Assembly (NCBI RefSeq): GCF_040687965.1
Contig: NZ_CP156084.1
Span: 572,501-636,500 of the forward strand
Direction of reading: 5' to 3'
Length of the DNA: 64,000 nt
DNA from: Methylocystis echinoides
GTDB lineage: Bacteria > Pseudomonadota > Alphaproteobacteria > Rhizobiales > Beijerinckiaceae
Numbering within the stretch: the stretch's first letter is position 1; each line of letters begins with the position of its first letter. Both the position numbers and the translations under genes were made by a program. Positions 53,995 through 62,314 of the stretch are shown here, in pieces. Below the pieces are notes generated by a model that saw only the letters and a program-made list of their open reading frames with translations, made no database searches and was not told the DNA's origin.

Positions 53995-55152
53995 ATGCCC
54001 CGCCTGCTGTTTTCCTATCTTCTCAAGCGCGTTGGCTTCTCCGTGCTCGTCGTGCAGCTCGCGCTCTCGGTTCCGGTCGTTCTGTCTTATCTTTTGTATC
54101 AGCTGCCGCCGGCCGCCGTGCGCGGCGGGCTCGTCATACCGGCCCTCGTCGGCGTGACGCCGACGGTGGCTTTCGTCACTTTGCCCATGGCCATCGGCGT
54201 CGCCGCCGCGCTGGAATTCTCGCGCATGGCGAGCGAGGGCATGATCGCCGTGATGTACGCGTTGCGCCTGTCGCCCTGGGCGATCTGCCGGCCGGCGTTG
54301 AGCCTCGCCGCGGTCATCGTCTTCCTCGGCTATGTCCTCGCAAATTTCGTCGCGCCGCATTATGCGAGCAATATGCAGGACGTGCTCAATGTCGTGCGCA
54401 ATTCGCTCAACCATCGCATGCTCGACGCGGCGCGGTTCTACAGCTTCTCTTCCGGCGGCAAGACTCTCTATATCGAACGTTGGATCACGCCCGACATCGC
54501 GGCCAACCTCTTCCTGCGGCAGCTCTCGGTCGAGAAAATGCAGGAAGAAACGATCACCGCGGCGCGCGCGGAATTCCGCCGCAACGAGGCCGGCGTCATC
54601 ATCGCGCTTTCGAACGGCAGCATTCAGACCCGCTCGATCACCGGCGGCGAGGTGCGCATCGCCAACTTCGACGAATACGCCATGGCGCTCCCGATGCAGG
54701 GCAACGGCGCGCTTCCCGACCGCGGCTGGCGCGGCGTTTACGAACTCCCCGGCCTCGCCTTCCTCGCCAATCGCACGACGGCGAAAGCCGACCCCCGACA
54801 ATATGGCGAGTGGATGGCGGAGGCCGCCAAGCGGTTCGGCGTGCCGGCGCTCGCTCTTGCCCACACGCTTCTGGCCATCGCGCTGACGCTCGCCTTCGGC
54901 AATATCACCGGGCGGCGCGGCGCGTCGGGCAGTCTCCCGATCGTCGCCGTCCCGGCGGCGCATATCGTCTATCTCGTGGCGCTGGAATCGCTGCTGCGCG
55001 TGAACGCCTGGTTCGCGCTTCTCCTTCTGGCCTTGCTCGCTGCGGAAATTTTCGTTTCGCTCTGGCTCATCGCGCGGCTGAGTTACAGCCAGAGGCCAAG
55101 GCGCGTCGAAGACTTCTCGACGGCGCCGGGCTACGCCGCGCCGATCGCCTGA
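53995..55152 (+). CDS. LptF/LptG-family permease
   Basis: This is a 385-residue inner-membrane protein. It has helices at both ends and a large periplasmic domain between: N-terminal RVGFSVLVVQLALSVPVVLS, with LPMAIGVAAALEFSRMASEG. The C-terminal helices begin at FGVPALALAHTLLAIALTLA and end near FALLLLALLAAEIFVSLWL. The beta-jellyroll-like middle part (about 130-270) matches LptF/LptG, which pair with LptB to move lipopolysaccharide. No lptG paralogue or lptA/B gene is adjacent, so it may be half of the pair or a related lipid exporter. Confidence 0.85.
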   Translation: MPRLLFSYLLKRVGFSVLVVQLALSVPVVLSYLLYQLPPAAVRGGLVIPALVGVTPTVAFVTLPMAIGVAAALEFSRMASEGMIAVMYALRLSPWAICRPALSLAAVIVFLGYVLANFVAPHYASNMQDVLNVVRNSLNHRMLDAARFYSFSSGGKTLYIERWITPDIAANLFLRQLSVEKMQEETITAARAEFRRNEAGVIIALSNGSIQTRSITGGEVRIANFDEYAMALPMQGNGALPDRGWRGVYELPGLAFLANRTTAKADPRQYGEWMAEAAKRFGVPALALAHTLLAIALTLAFGNITGRRGASGSLPIVAVPAAHIVYLVALESLLRVNAWFALLLLALLAAEIFVSLWLIARLSYSQRPRRVEDFSTAPGYAAPIA

Positions 55153-55259
55153 TCGACGCATCCCAGACCCACGCGACGCGTGCGGCCCCGCACAGCCTCC
55201 CGCCCTCTGCTCCATTACCGTCACAGCATGGAAATTCGGAAGCGGCGCGGAGAGCTAAA

Positions 55260-55532
55260 ATGTTCGCAACGATTCAGCGCTTGATCGAGGAAGAGATGAG
55301 CCTAGACGTTCCGGCGGCGCAGCTGACCCCGAGCGCCGATCTTTACGCCCTCGGCATGACGTCTTTCGATGCGGCGCGTTTGATGGTCGCGATCGAGCGC
55401 GCGTTCAAGGTCGATTTCCCGCCCGACGCGATGCGACGCGAAACCATGGCCTCTATCGTGGCGATCGCCCTGGCGGTCTTGTCGCTGTGGCAGGCCGAGA
55501 TGGACCGCCCAGACAGCCGAAAGGCGGCCTGA
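55260..55532 (+). CDS. Acyl carrier protein-like protein
   Basis: This 90-residue four-helix protein has a GGAGAG site before the ATG. The phosphopantetheine Ser is expected in LYALGMTSFDAARLMVAIE. The residue before Ser is Thr, where housekeeping AcpP has Asp, so this is a specialised carrier protein rather than the fatty-acid ACP. The helix-II/III acidic pattern (AIERAFKVDFPPDAM) is kept. It lies 107 bases after the LptF-like gene and ends at an intrinsic terminator. No ligase or synthase gene is adjacent. Confidence 0.85.
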   Translation: MFATIQRLIEEEMSLDVPAAQLTPSADLYALGMTSFDAARLMVAIERAFKVDFPPDAMRRETMASIVAIALAVLSLWQAEMDRPDSRKAA

Positions 55533-55564
55533 CGCGGGTAGTTGCTCTCTTTCAAGCCAGACTT

Positions 55565-55591
55565 AGCCCGGCCACGCCGGGCTATTTTTTT
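55565..55591 (+). terminator. Intrinsic terminator after the ACP gene
   Basis: An 8-bp GC stem (55565-55572 with 55576-55583) and a 3-base loop are followed by a T-run (55585-55591). It lies 32 bases past the ACP stop codon and ends three bases before the convergent ABC ATPase gene. Confidence 0.88.
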
Positions 55592-55593
55592 GG

Positions 55594-56355
55594 TCAACTC
55601 GCCTGAACAACAGCAGGCTGCCCAGACATCATCGCGGAGCGGTAATCGGCGATGATTTTGGCGGGCGCGCCGATCTCGCGGACCACGCCATTTTCCAGCC
55701 AAAGCACGCGGTCGCACAGATTTTCGAGGAAGTTGAGGTCGTGCGAGACCATCAGGATCGTGCCGGTCCGGCTGAATTCCTGAATATATCTTTCACATTT
55801 GCGCTGGAAGATTTCATCGCCGACCGACAGCGCCTCGTCGACGATCAGCACGTCGGCGTCCGCATGGGCGCAGATCGCGAAGGCGACGCGCGCGATCATG
55901 CCCATCGAATAGGTGCGCATCGGCTGCTCGAAGAAGGGCCCGATGTCGGCGAAAGCGGCGATGTCCTCGATCCGCGCGTCGACCTCCTTGCGGGACAGTC
56001 CCAGGATGGCGGCGCCGATGCGGGCGTTCTCGCGCCCGGTCAATAATCCGTCGAAACCGGAGCCGAGCGCAAGGATCGGCGCGATGCGGCCGTCGACCTC
56101 GAAAACGCCCTTGGTCGGCATGGTGATGCCGCACAGAATCTGCAGCAGGGTCGTCTTGCCCGCGCCGTTGCGGCCGACGATGCCGACCCGCTCGCCTTTG
56201 CCTACCGTGAAATTGACGTCGTGCAGGACCCATTTTTCCCTGTAGAATTTCTTCCACAGACCAAAGAGGACCTGCTTCAATTGATCATTCTGATGGGCGT
56301 AAAGCTGAAAGGCTTTGCCGATGCCCGCGCAGCGGATGGAGGGCTCAGATGACAT
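55594..56355 (-). CDS. Polysaccharide ABC exporter, ATP-binding subunit (KpsT/Wzt-like)
   Basis: This is a 253-residue ATPase. Walker A is VGIVGRNGAGKTTLLQIL, the signature is in YSMGMIARVAFAICAHA, and Walker B is ADVLIVDEALSVGD. Q-loop and H-loop positions are conserved (VSHDLNFLENLCDRVL). The FGLWKKFYREKWVLHDVNF entry matches the KpsT/Wzt/TagH group that exports capsule, O-antigen or teichoic precursors. It has no C-terminal carbohydrate-binding extension. It overlaps the permease gene by 11 bases, so the two form a transporter with two nucleotide-binding and two membrane subunits. Confidence 0.92.
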   Translation of the reverse strand: MSSEPSIRCAGIGKAFQLYAHQNDQLKQVLFGLWKKFYREKWVLHDVNFTVGKGERVGIVGRNGAGKTTLLQILCGITMPTKGVFEVDGRIAPILALGSGFDGLLTGRENARIGAAILGLSRKEVDARIEDIAAFADIGPFFEQPMRTYSMGMIARVAFAICAHADADVLIVDEALSVGDEIFQRKCERYIQEFSRTGTILMVSHDLNFLENLCDRVLWLENGVVREIGAPAKIIADYRSAMMSGQPAVVQAS

Positions 56356-57211
56356 CGACGATGACCGATTTATAGCGCATGAAGAACTGATAGCCGCCCA
56401 GGAAGATGGCGTAGGAGACGGCGACGACGATAAGATAGCCGAAAATATTCGGCAGACGCCCGTCGAGCGCCAGGGCGCGCATCATTTCTATGTAATCTCC
56501 GACAATATTGAGGCGTAGCCAATAGGCTGTCGAGGGCGACATCGCGTCGATCTGCTCCAGCCGGTAGAAGATCGGCGTCGCGAACATGAGCACCGGCACG
56601 ATCGAGGCCATGATATGGGCGACGTCGCGCGTGAAGGCGCCGAGCGCCATGAGAAACCAGACCACGCCCAAAATGAACAGCGCGAAGGGAACGATCAGCA
56701 GGGGCGTCAAGACGATCGTCAGCGGCAGCGTTCCCGCGGTGACCAGTCGGAAGGCGACGTAAACGGCAAAGGCCACGCCGGCGTAAGTGAAGGCGCGAAT
56801 GGTCGCGGTCCAGGCGATGGTCTCGCTTGGAAAAATCGAGCGTTTCACGAAATTCACATGCTCGTGGAGCAGGATCGGCGCGCGATAGGCGAGTTCGCTG
56901 AAGAGGTTGAAGACGATCAATCCGATGAAGATGCCGCTGGCGTATTCCGTCACGCTCATGCCGGCGGAGAGTTGCGGCACGGTGATGGAGAACAGCACCG
57001 TATAGGTGAGCAGCATGATGAGCGGCGAGAGCACAGCCCAGGCGGGGCCAAGCAGCGAGCCGCGGAAGCGTGAGATGAATTCGCGCCGCACCACGGCGCG
57101 GATCAGCTCCCGGTGACGCCAGGCCCGCTCGAAGGGGGCGACATAGGCGGGCGGGATGGATGCGAGCAACGGGTCGACGTCCTTTGCTTTGGCGCGGCCG
57201 CGCGGCCGCAT
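56345..57211 (-). CDS. Polysaccharide ABC exporter, permease subunit (KpsM/Wzm-like)
   Basis: This is a 288-residue ABC-2-type permease with six helices. The N-terminal amphipathic part (AWRHRELIRAVVRREFISRF) and the following RGSLLGPAWAVLSPLIMLLT are typical. VNFVKRSIFPSETIAWTATI and VVWFLMALGAFTRDVAHIMA are family hallmarks. It pairs with the downstream ATPase. No strong ribosome site is seen at the only Met. It may export a glycan made by the nearby glycosyltransferases, although co-localisation is the only evidence. Confidence 0.9.
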   Translation of the reverse strand: MRPRGRAKAKDVDPLLASIPPAYVAPFERAWRHRELIRAVVRREFISRFRGSLLGPAWAVLSPLIMLLTYTVLFSITVPQLSAGMSVTEYASGIFIGLIVFNLFSELAYRAPILLHEHVNFVKRSIFPSETIAWTATIRAFTYAGVAFAVYVAFRLVTAGTLPLTIVLTPLLIVPFALFILGVVWFLMALGAFTRDVAHIMASIVPVLMFATPIFYRLEQIDAMSPSTAYWLRLNIVGDYIEMMRALALDGRLPNIFGYLIVVAVSYAIFLGGYQFFMRYKSVIVDVI

Positions 57212-57285
57212 TGGCCCCGCATAGACCAGTTTGGGCGGGGCGCTGTCAATGGCGGGCGCCCGTCTGCCGTCGACGGGGGCCGCCC

Positions 57286-59121
57286 CTACTCCACGGTGAC
57301 GCTCTTCGCCAGATTGCGGGGCTGATCGACGTCTTTGCCCATGAACGTCGCGACGTGATAGGCGAGGAGCTGCGCCGGCACGGCGTAGACCAGGGCCGCG
57401 AAGGGACCGGCGACCGACTCGGCCATCTCGATATAGCCCGCCAGCTCCGCCGCCGCCGCGTCGCGGGCGCGCGGCGAGCCGATCAGAATGAGATGACCGC
57501 CGCGCGCCGCGACTTCCTGGAGATTCGAGACGGTCTTCTCCAGGCTCGCGTCCGGCGGCGCCAGCACGATCACCGGCATGGCGTAGTCGATGAGCGCGAT
57601 GGGGCCGTGCTTGAGCTCTCCGGCCGCATAGCCCTCGGCGTGGATGTAAGAGAGCTCCTTGAGCTTGAGCGCGCCCTCCATGGCGAGCGGAAACGAGGGG
57701 CCACGGCCGAGATAGAGGACGCTGGAGGCGCGCGCCACGTCGCGGGCGACGGGCTCGATCTGCGCCTCACGACTGAGCGCCTCGGCCATCTGGCCGGGAG
57801 CGGCGACGAGTTCGGCGACGAGCTCTTGCTCGCGCTCTTTGGTCAGGACGCCGCGCGCCCGGCCGAGCGCCAAAGCGAGGCAGGCGAAGACGGCGAGCTG
57901 GCAGGTGAAGGCCTTGGTGGAGGCGACGCCGATTTCCGGCCCGGCGAGGGTCTTCGCCACCGTGTCGCTCTCGCGGGCGATGGTCGACGTTTCGACGTTC
58001 ACGATCGACAGAATGTGCTGCCCATGCTCCTTGGCGTAGCGCAGCGCGGCGAGCGTGTCCGCGGTCTCGCCGGACTGGGAGACGACGATCATCAGCCCGT
58101 TGTCGGGAAGCGGCGGATCGCGGTAGCGAAACTCCGAGGCGATGTCGATCTCGACCGACAGGCGGGCGAAGCGCTCCAGCCAGTAGCGGGCGACGAGGCC
58201 GGCGTAAAAGGCGGTGCCGCAGGCCGAGATCGTCACGCGCGACAGCGACTTCGGATCGATATTCAACTCGAACGGCAGGCGCACGACACCTTCCGCGAGG
58301 TCGAGGTAATGGGCGAGCGTGCGGCCGACGACCTCTGGTTGCTCGTGGATTTCCTTCGCCATGAAGTGGCGATAGTTGCCCTTGTCCACCAGGAAGGAGC
58401 CCGGCGTCAGCGGCAGGCGGCGGCGCTCGACCGGCATGTCGGCGGCGTCGAAAAATTGCGCGCCGTCGCGGCGCAGCGCCACCCAGTCGCCTTCGTCCAG
58501 GTAAGCAATGGAGGTGGCGAAAGGCGCGAGCGCCAACGCGTCCGAGCCGAGATATGCGCCGTCTACGCTCCAGCCCACGGCCAGCGGCGAGCCGCGCCGC
58601 GCGCCGATGAGCAAATCGGGCTGATCGTCGAAGAGAAAGGCCAGAGCAAAGGCTCCCTTGAGCCGCTTGAGCGCCGCCGCGACCGCCGCCTCCGGCGCGT
58701 CGCCCGCGGCGAGCCGCTCGGCGACGAGATGGGCCACGACCTCCGAATCCGTCTCCGACGCGAACTTATGGCCGCGGCCAGTCAATTCCTCGCGGAGCTC
58801 CCGGAAATTTTCGATGATGCCGTTATGGACAACCGCAACGCGATCGGCCGCGGCGTGCGGATGCGCGTTGTTCTCAGTCGGCTTGCCATGCGTCGCCCAG
58901 CGCGTATGGCCGATGCCGATCGCGCCGGCCAGCGGCGTCGCTGCGAGCTTTTCCTCGAGATTTTTGAGCTTGCCGCTCGCGCGCAAGCGGGTGAGCCGGC
59001 CGCCGCCTTCAAGCGTGGCGACGCCAGCGGAGTCATAGCCGCGATATTCGAGCCGCTTCAGGGCCTCGACGAGCTGCCCGGCGACGGGGCCCTTTCCTAA
59101 AATCCCGACGATTCCGCACAT
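57286..59121 (-). CDS. glmS: Glucosamine-6-phosphate synthase (isomerising)
   Basis: This 611-residue cytosolic enzyme makes glucosamine-6-phosphate from fructose-6-phosphate and glutamine. Cys2 (MCGIVGILG) is the glutaminase nucleophile. IGHTRWATHGKPTENNAHPH is in the N-terminal domain. Two SIS domains follow (ISACGTAFYAGLVARYWLER; YLGRGPSFPLAMEGALKLKE). The C-terminus keeps the PRNLAKSVTVE isomerase end. GGAGG precedes the start at 59121. It is encoded 102 bases downstream of glmU on the same strand, so the UDP-GlcNAc pathway genes are clustered. No glmS ribozyme is seen upstream. Confidence 0.97.
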   Translation of the reverse strand: MCGIVGILGKGPVAGQLVEALKRLEYRGYDSAGVATLEGGGRLTRLRASGKLKNLEEKLAATPLAGAIGIGHTRWATHGKPTENNAHPHAAADRVAVVHNGIIENFRELREELTGRGHKFASETDSEVVAHLVAERLAAGDAPEAAVAAALKRLKGAFALAFLFDDQPDLLIGARRGSPLAVGWSVDGAYLGSDALALAPFATSIAYLDEGDWVALRRDGAQFFDAADMPVERRRLPLTPGSFLVDKGNYRHFMAKEIHEQPEVVGRTLAHYLDLAEGVVRLPFELNIDPKSLSRVTISACGTAFYAGLVARYWLERFARLSVEIDIASEFRYRDPPLPDNGLMIVVSQSGETADTLAALRYAKEHGQHILSIVNVETSTIARESDTVAKTLAGPEIGVASTKAFTCQLAVFACLALALGRARGVLTKEREQELVAELVAAPGQMAEALSREAQIEPVARDVARASSVLYLGRGPSFPLAMEGALKLKELSYIHAEGYAAGELKHGPIALIDYAMPVIVLAPPDASLEKTVSNLQEVAARGGHLILIGSPRARDAAAAELAGYIEMAESVAGPFAALVYAVPAQLLAYHVATFMGKDVDQPRNLAKSVTVE

Positions 59122-59223
59122 GGCAGCCTCCAAAAAACCCACAAAAGCGTCGCCATCCCGGCGCCGGAGCGCGCGGCGGAACGACAACAAGCGCGCGGCT
59201 GCGGCGAAATTGCAACCGGCGGT

Positions 59224-60582
59224 CTATTTCGCCGCCTTCTTCGCAGCCTGCGCGGCGCGGAACGACGCCGCCCAGCCAGCCTTCTCCATTTGCCGCCCGC
59301 GCGCCACGACGAGGGCGTCCGCGGCGACGTTCTTGGTGACGACCGAGCCCGACCCCACATAGGCCCCCGCCCCGATCTTCACCGGCGCCACCAGCGCCGA
59401 ATTGGAGCCGATGAAGGCGTTCTCGCCGATCTCGGTCCGGTATTTGAAGAAGCCGTCGTAATTGCAGGTGATTGTTCCCGCGCCGATATTGGCGTTCGCG
59501 CCAATGTCCGCGTCGCCGATATAGGTCAGATGATTGACCTTGGCCCCCGTCGCGACGTTGGCGTTCTTGATTTCCACGAAATTGCCGACCTTGGCCTTTT
59601 CGGCCAGCCTGGCTCCCGGCCTGAGCCGCGCATAGGGGCCGATCGTCGCCCCGGCCCCGACGCTCGCGCCCTCGAGATGCGAAAAGGCATGAATCACCGC
59701 CCCGTCGGCGATGGAGACGCCCGGCCCGATAACGACATGCGGCTCGATCAGCACGTCGCGGCCGAAAGCCGTGTCGGCGCAGAGAAAGACGGTCTCCGGC
59801 GCGACCATGGTCACGCCGGCCGCCATCGCGGCGCGGCGCAGACGGTTCTGGGCGACGGCCTCCGCCTGCGCGAGCTGAATGCGGTCGTTGACGCCGAGCA
59901 CTTCCGTCTCCTCGGCGCGCACGACCTGCGCCGTCCGCCCCGCGTCGCGGGCGATCTCGATCACGTCGGTGAGATAAAATTCGCCCTTGGCGTTCGCGGC
60001 GCCGATCCGGCCGAGCCAGTCGAGCGCGCTCCCGCCGTCGATCGCCATGAGGCCGGCGTTGCACAAGCGGACGGCGCGCTCGGCGTCGCTTGCGTCCTTT
60101 TCCTCGCGGATCGCGAGCAGGCGCCCCGAGTCGTCCTGCAGCAGCCGGCCATAGCCAAAGGGATCGGCCGCCGCGAAGCCCAGCGCCGCAACGCCGGCGC
60201 CCTCCGCAAGCGCCGCACGGAGAGCGAGGATGGTCGCGCCGGTGACGAGCGGGGTGTCGGCGAAAAGCACGAGAAGATCGTCGCAGCCGTCCGCAATCGC
60301 CTCCCGCGCGGCCAGAACCGCATGGGCCGTGCCGAGCCGCTCCGCCTGCACGAAGACCCGCGCATGCGGGGCGAGCCGCAAGGCCTCGTCGCGCACGTCG
60401 TTGCGGCCAGGGCCGACGACGACGGCCACCGATTCGACGCCGGCGACGGCGACGGCGGCGAGCACATGGGCGAGCATGGAGCGTCCCGCCACCTGATGCA
60501 GCACTTTCGGCCGGTCGGATTTCATGCGCGTCCCCTCGCCCGCGGCGAGGACGACGGCGAGCGCTTTGCGCTGGCTCGGCAT
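59224..60582 (-). CDS. glmU: Bifunctional GlcNAc-1-P uridyltransferase / GlcN-1-P acetyltransferase
   Basis: This is a 452-residue protein. The N-terminal domain has [20 protein letters not shown], the nucleotide-binding loop. The C-terminal left-handed beta helix is built of hexapeptide repeats (about residues 250-430). Acetyltransferase residues are in the [20 protein letters not shown] segment and in [20 protein letters not shown]. It makes UDP-GlcNAc for peptidoglycan and lipopolysaccharide. It starts at the ATG at 60582; the longer frame upstream is antisense to other sequence and unconserved. It diverges from opgG across 193 bases. Confidence 0.97.
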   Translation of the reverse strand: MPSQRKALAVVLAAGEGTRMKSDRPKVLHQVAGRSMLAHVLAAVAVAGVESVAVVVGPGRNDVRDEALRLAPHARVFVQAERLGTAHAVLAAREAIADGCDDLLVLFADTPLVTGATILALRAALAEGAGVAALGFAAADPFGYGRLLQDDSGRLLAIREEKDASDAERAVRLCNAGLMAIDGGSALDWLGRIGAANAKGEFYLTDVIEIARDAGRTAQVVRAEETEVLGVNDRIQLAQAEAVAQNRLRRAAMAAGVTMVAPETVFLCADTAFGRDVLIEPHVVIGPGVSIADGAVIHAFSHLEGASVGAGATIGPYARLRPGARLAEKAKVGNFVEIKNANVATGAKVNHLTYIGDADIGANANIGAGTITCNYDGFFKYRTEIGENAFIGSNSALVAPVKIGAGAYVGSGSVVTKNVAADALVVARGRQMEKAGWAASFRAAQAAKKAAK

Positions 60583-60775
60583 TACGGGCCTTTGGTTTCG
60601 AGGTTGCGGCGAAGGCGCGCGGTCGGCGGCCTGTTTGTTGCAGATTCGAGCGGGCGAGGGCAAGGGCCGACCCGCAACGCCGCGCGCCGGAACAATGCCC
60701 TTTCGGTTCCACGATTTTCTTCTATAGAGGAAAGACGCGACAAAGCCGCCCCCCGACCCCGCTCCCGGTTGCTCA

Positions 60776-62314
60776 ATGTTTGAACGAAGAGATGTCTTGA
60801 AAGCGGCCTTCGGCGCTCTCGCCTCCGGCCTCGCGCCCGCTGTCGCGCAGGCGCAGCCCAGCCAGCCGCCGGCCCCGCCGGCCCCAGCGCCCTTTTCCCA
60901 GCAGCTCATCGTCGATCTGGCGCGCGCGCTCGCCGCCAAGCCCTACGCGCCGCCGCCAAGCGATCTGCGCGAGCCATTCGCAAGCCTCTCCTATGAACAG
61001 TTCGTCGGCATCAAGACGAAGCCCGGCTCGGCGCTATGGACTGGAGAGAACAAGGGTTTTTCCATCGAGCCGCTGCACCGCGGCAATATTTTCACGACCG
61101 CCGTCGACCTGTTCGTCGTCGAGAACGGCGCCGCGACGAAAATCGCCTATGACCGGAACCGTTTCGACTATGGCGGCCTGAAGATTCCGGAAAAACTGCC
61201 CGATCTCGGCTATTCGGGCTTTCGCGTGCTTCACGCGGCGCCCGGCGGCGGCGAGGCGGAACTCGCGATCTTCCAGGGCGCGAGCTTTTATCGCGCCGTG
61301 GCGGCTGGCCAGAATCTGGGCGTCACCGCCCGCGGGCTGTCCATTCGCACCGCCGATCCGCGCGGCGAGGAATTTCCCGCCTTCCGCATGTTCTGGATCG
61401 AAAGGCCGACGCTCGGCGACAATGCGCTCGTCATTCACGCGCTGCTCGATTCGCCGAGCGTCGCCGGCGTCTATCGCTTCACCCTGCGCCCCGGCGAGGC
61501 GACGCTGATCGACACCGAGCTGACGCTCTTTTCCCGCACCAACGTCGATCATTACGGGCTTGCGGGCTTCGCTGCGGCCTCGCTTCACACGCCCCTCGAC
61601 TCCCGGCGACGCAACAACGATCTGCGGCCCATGGCGGCGGCGATCAATGGCATCCAGATGCTCACCGGCGCGGGCGAATGGCTGTGGCGGCCGGTCTCCA
61701 ATCGCGAGGAGCTGCAATTTTCGTCCTTCGTCGACGTCAATCCCAAGGGCTTCGGCGCGCTGCAGAGAAAACGCGACGTCGCCGACTATCAGGACGACGA
61801 CCAGCATTGGGAGCGCCGCCCGTCGCTCTGGGTCGAGCCGCTCGGCGATTGGGGCGAGGGCGCGATGCAACTCGTCGAAATCCCGTCCGAATCCGAGAAC
61901 AACGAAAATATCGTCGCTTATTGGCGGCCGAAGACGCCCCTGGTCGGCGGCGGCGCCGCGACGTTCGCCTATCGGCAGTTCTGGTGCTGGGACCCGCCGA
62001 GCCGGCCGCCCATGGCGGCGGCCGTCGACTCGCGGGCGGGTCATTTGCCAGGCCTGAAGCGACGCCGTTTTATTGTCGTTTTTTCGGGCGAGGTTCTTGC
62101 CGATCCGCAAAAAACCGCGCGACTTTCGGCCGCCTTGACCACCTCTCCGGGATCGGCCACCAACGTTCGCACGTTTCTCAATCCGCAGGCGAAGACGTGC
62201 CGCGTTGTATTCGACCTCGACCCGGCCGGCGAGAACTACTGCGAAATGCGCCTCGTCCTGCACGCGGACGAGGAGCCGATCAGCGAAACCTGGCTTTATA
62301 GATGGACTCCCTGA
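60776..62314 (+). CDS. opgG: Periplasmic glucan biosynthesis protein OpgG/OpgD
   Basis: This is a 512-residue protein with a Tat-like signal ([23 protein letters not shown]). The mature part has the OpgG beta-sandwich features [40 protein letters not shown] and [19 protein letters not shown] aromatics ([14 protein letters not shown]). It processes or branches osmoregulated periplasmic glucans made by OpgH. The Tat signal favours OpgD-like naming in E. coli, but alphaproteobacteria often have one OpgG of this kind. It overlaps opgH by 13 bases, so the two are an operon. Confidence 0.93.
   Translation: MFERRDVLKAAFGALASGLAPAVAQAQPSQPPAPPAPAPFSQQLIVDLARALAAKPYAPPPSDLREPFASLSYEQFVGIKTKPGSALWTGENKGFSIEPLHRGNIFTTAVDLFVVENGAATKIAYDRNRFDYGGLKIPEKLPDLGYSGFRVLHAAPGGGEAELAIFQGASFYRAVAAGQNLGVTARGLSIRTADPRGEEFPAFRMFWIERPTLGDNALVIHALLDSPSVAGVYRFTLRPGEATLIDTELTLFSRTNVDHYGLAGFAAASLHTPLDSRRRNNDLRPMAAAINGIQMLTGAGEWLWRPVSNREELQFSSFVDVNPKGFGALQRKRDVADYQDDDQHWERRPSLWVEPLGDWGEGAMQLVEIPSESENNENIVAYWRPKTPLVGGGAATFAYRQFWCWDPPSRPPMAAAVDSRAGHLPGLKRRRFIVVFSGEVLADPQKTARLSAALTTSPGSATNVRTFLNPQAKTCRVVFDLDPAGENYCEMRLVLHADEEPISETWLYRWTP

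Noticed and set aside
57160-59100. Long antisense open frame (about 640 codons) opposite glmS
   Set aside because: It mirrors glmS; composition is Arg-rich and no domain is recognisable.
59290-60783. Long antisense open frame opposite glmU
   Set aside because: Shadow of glmU; no ribosome site and Arg/His-rich composition.
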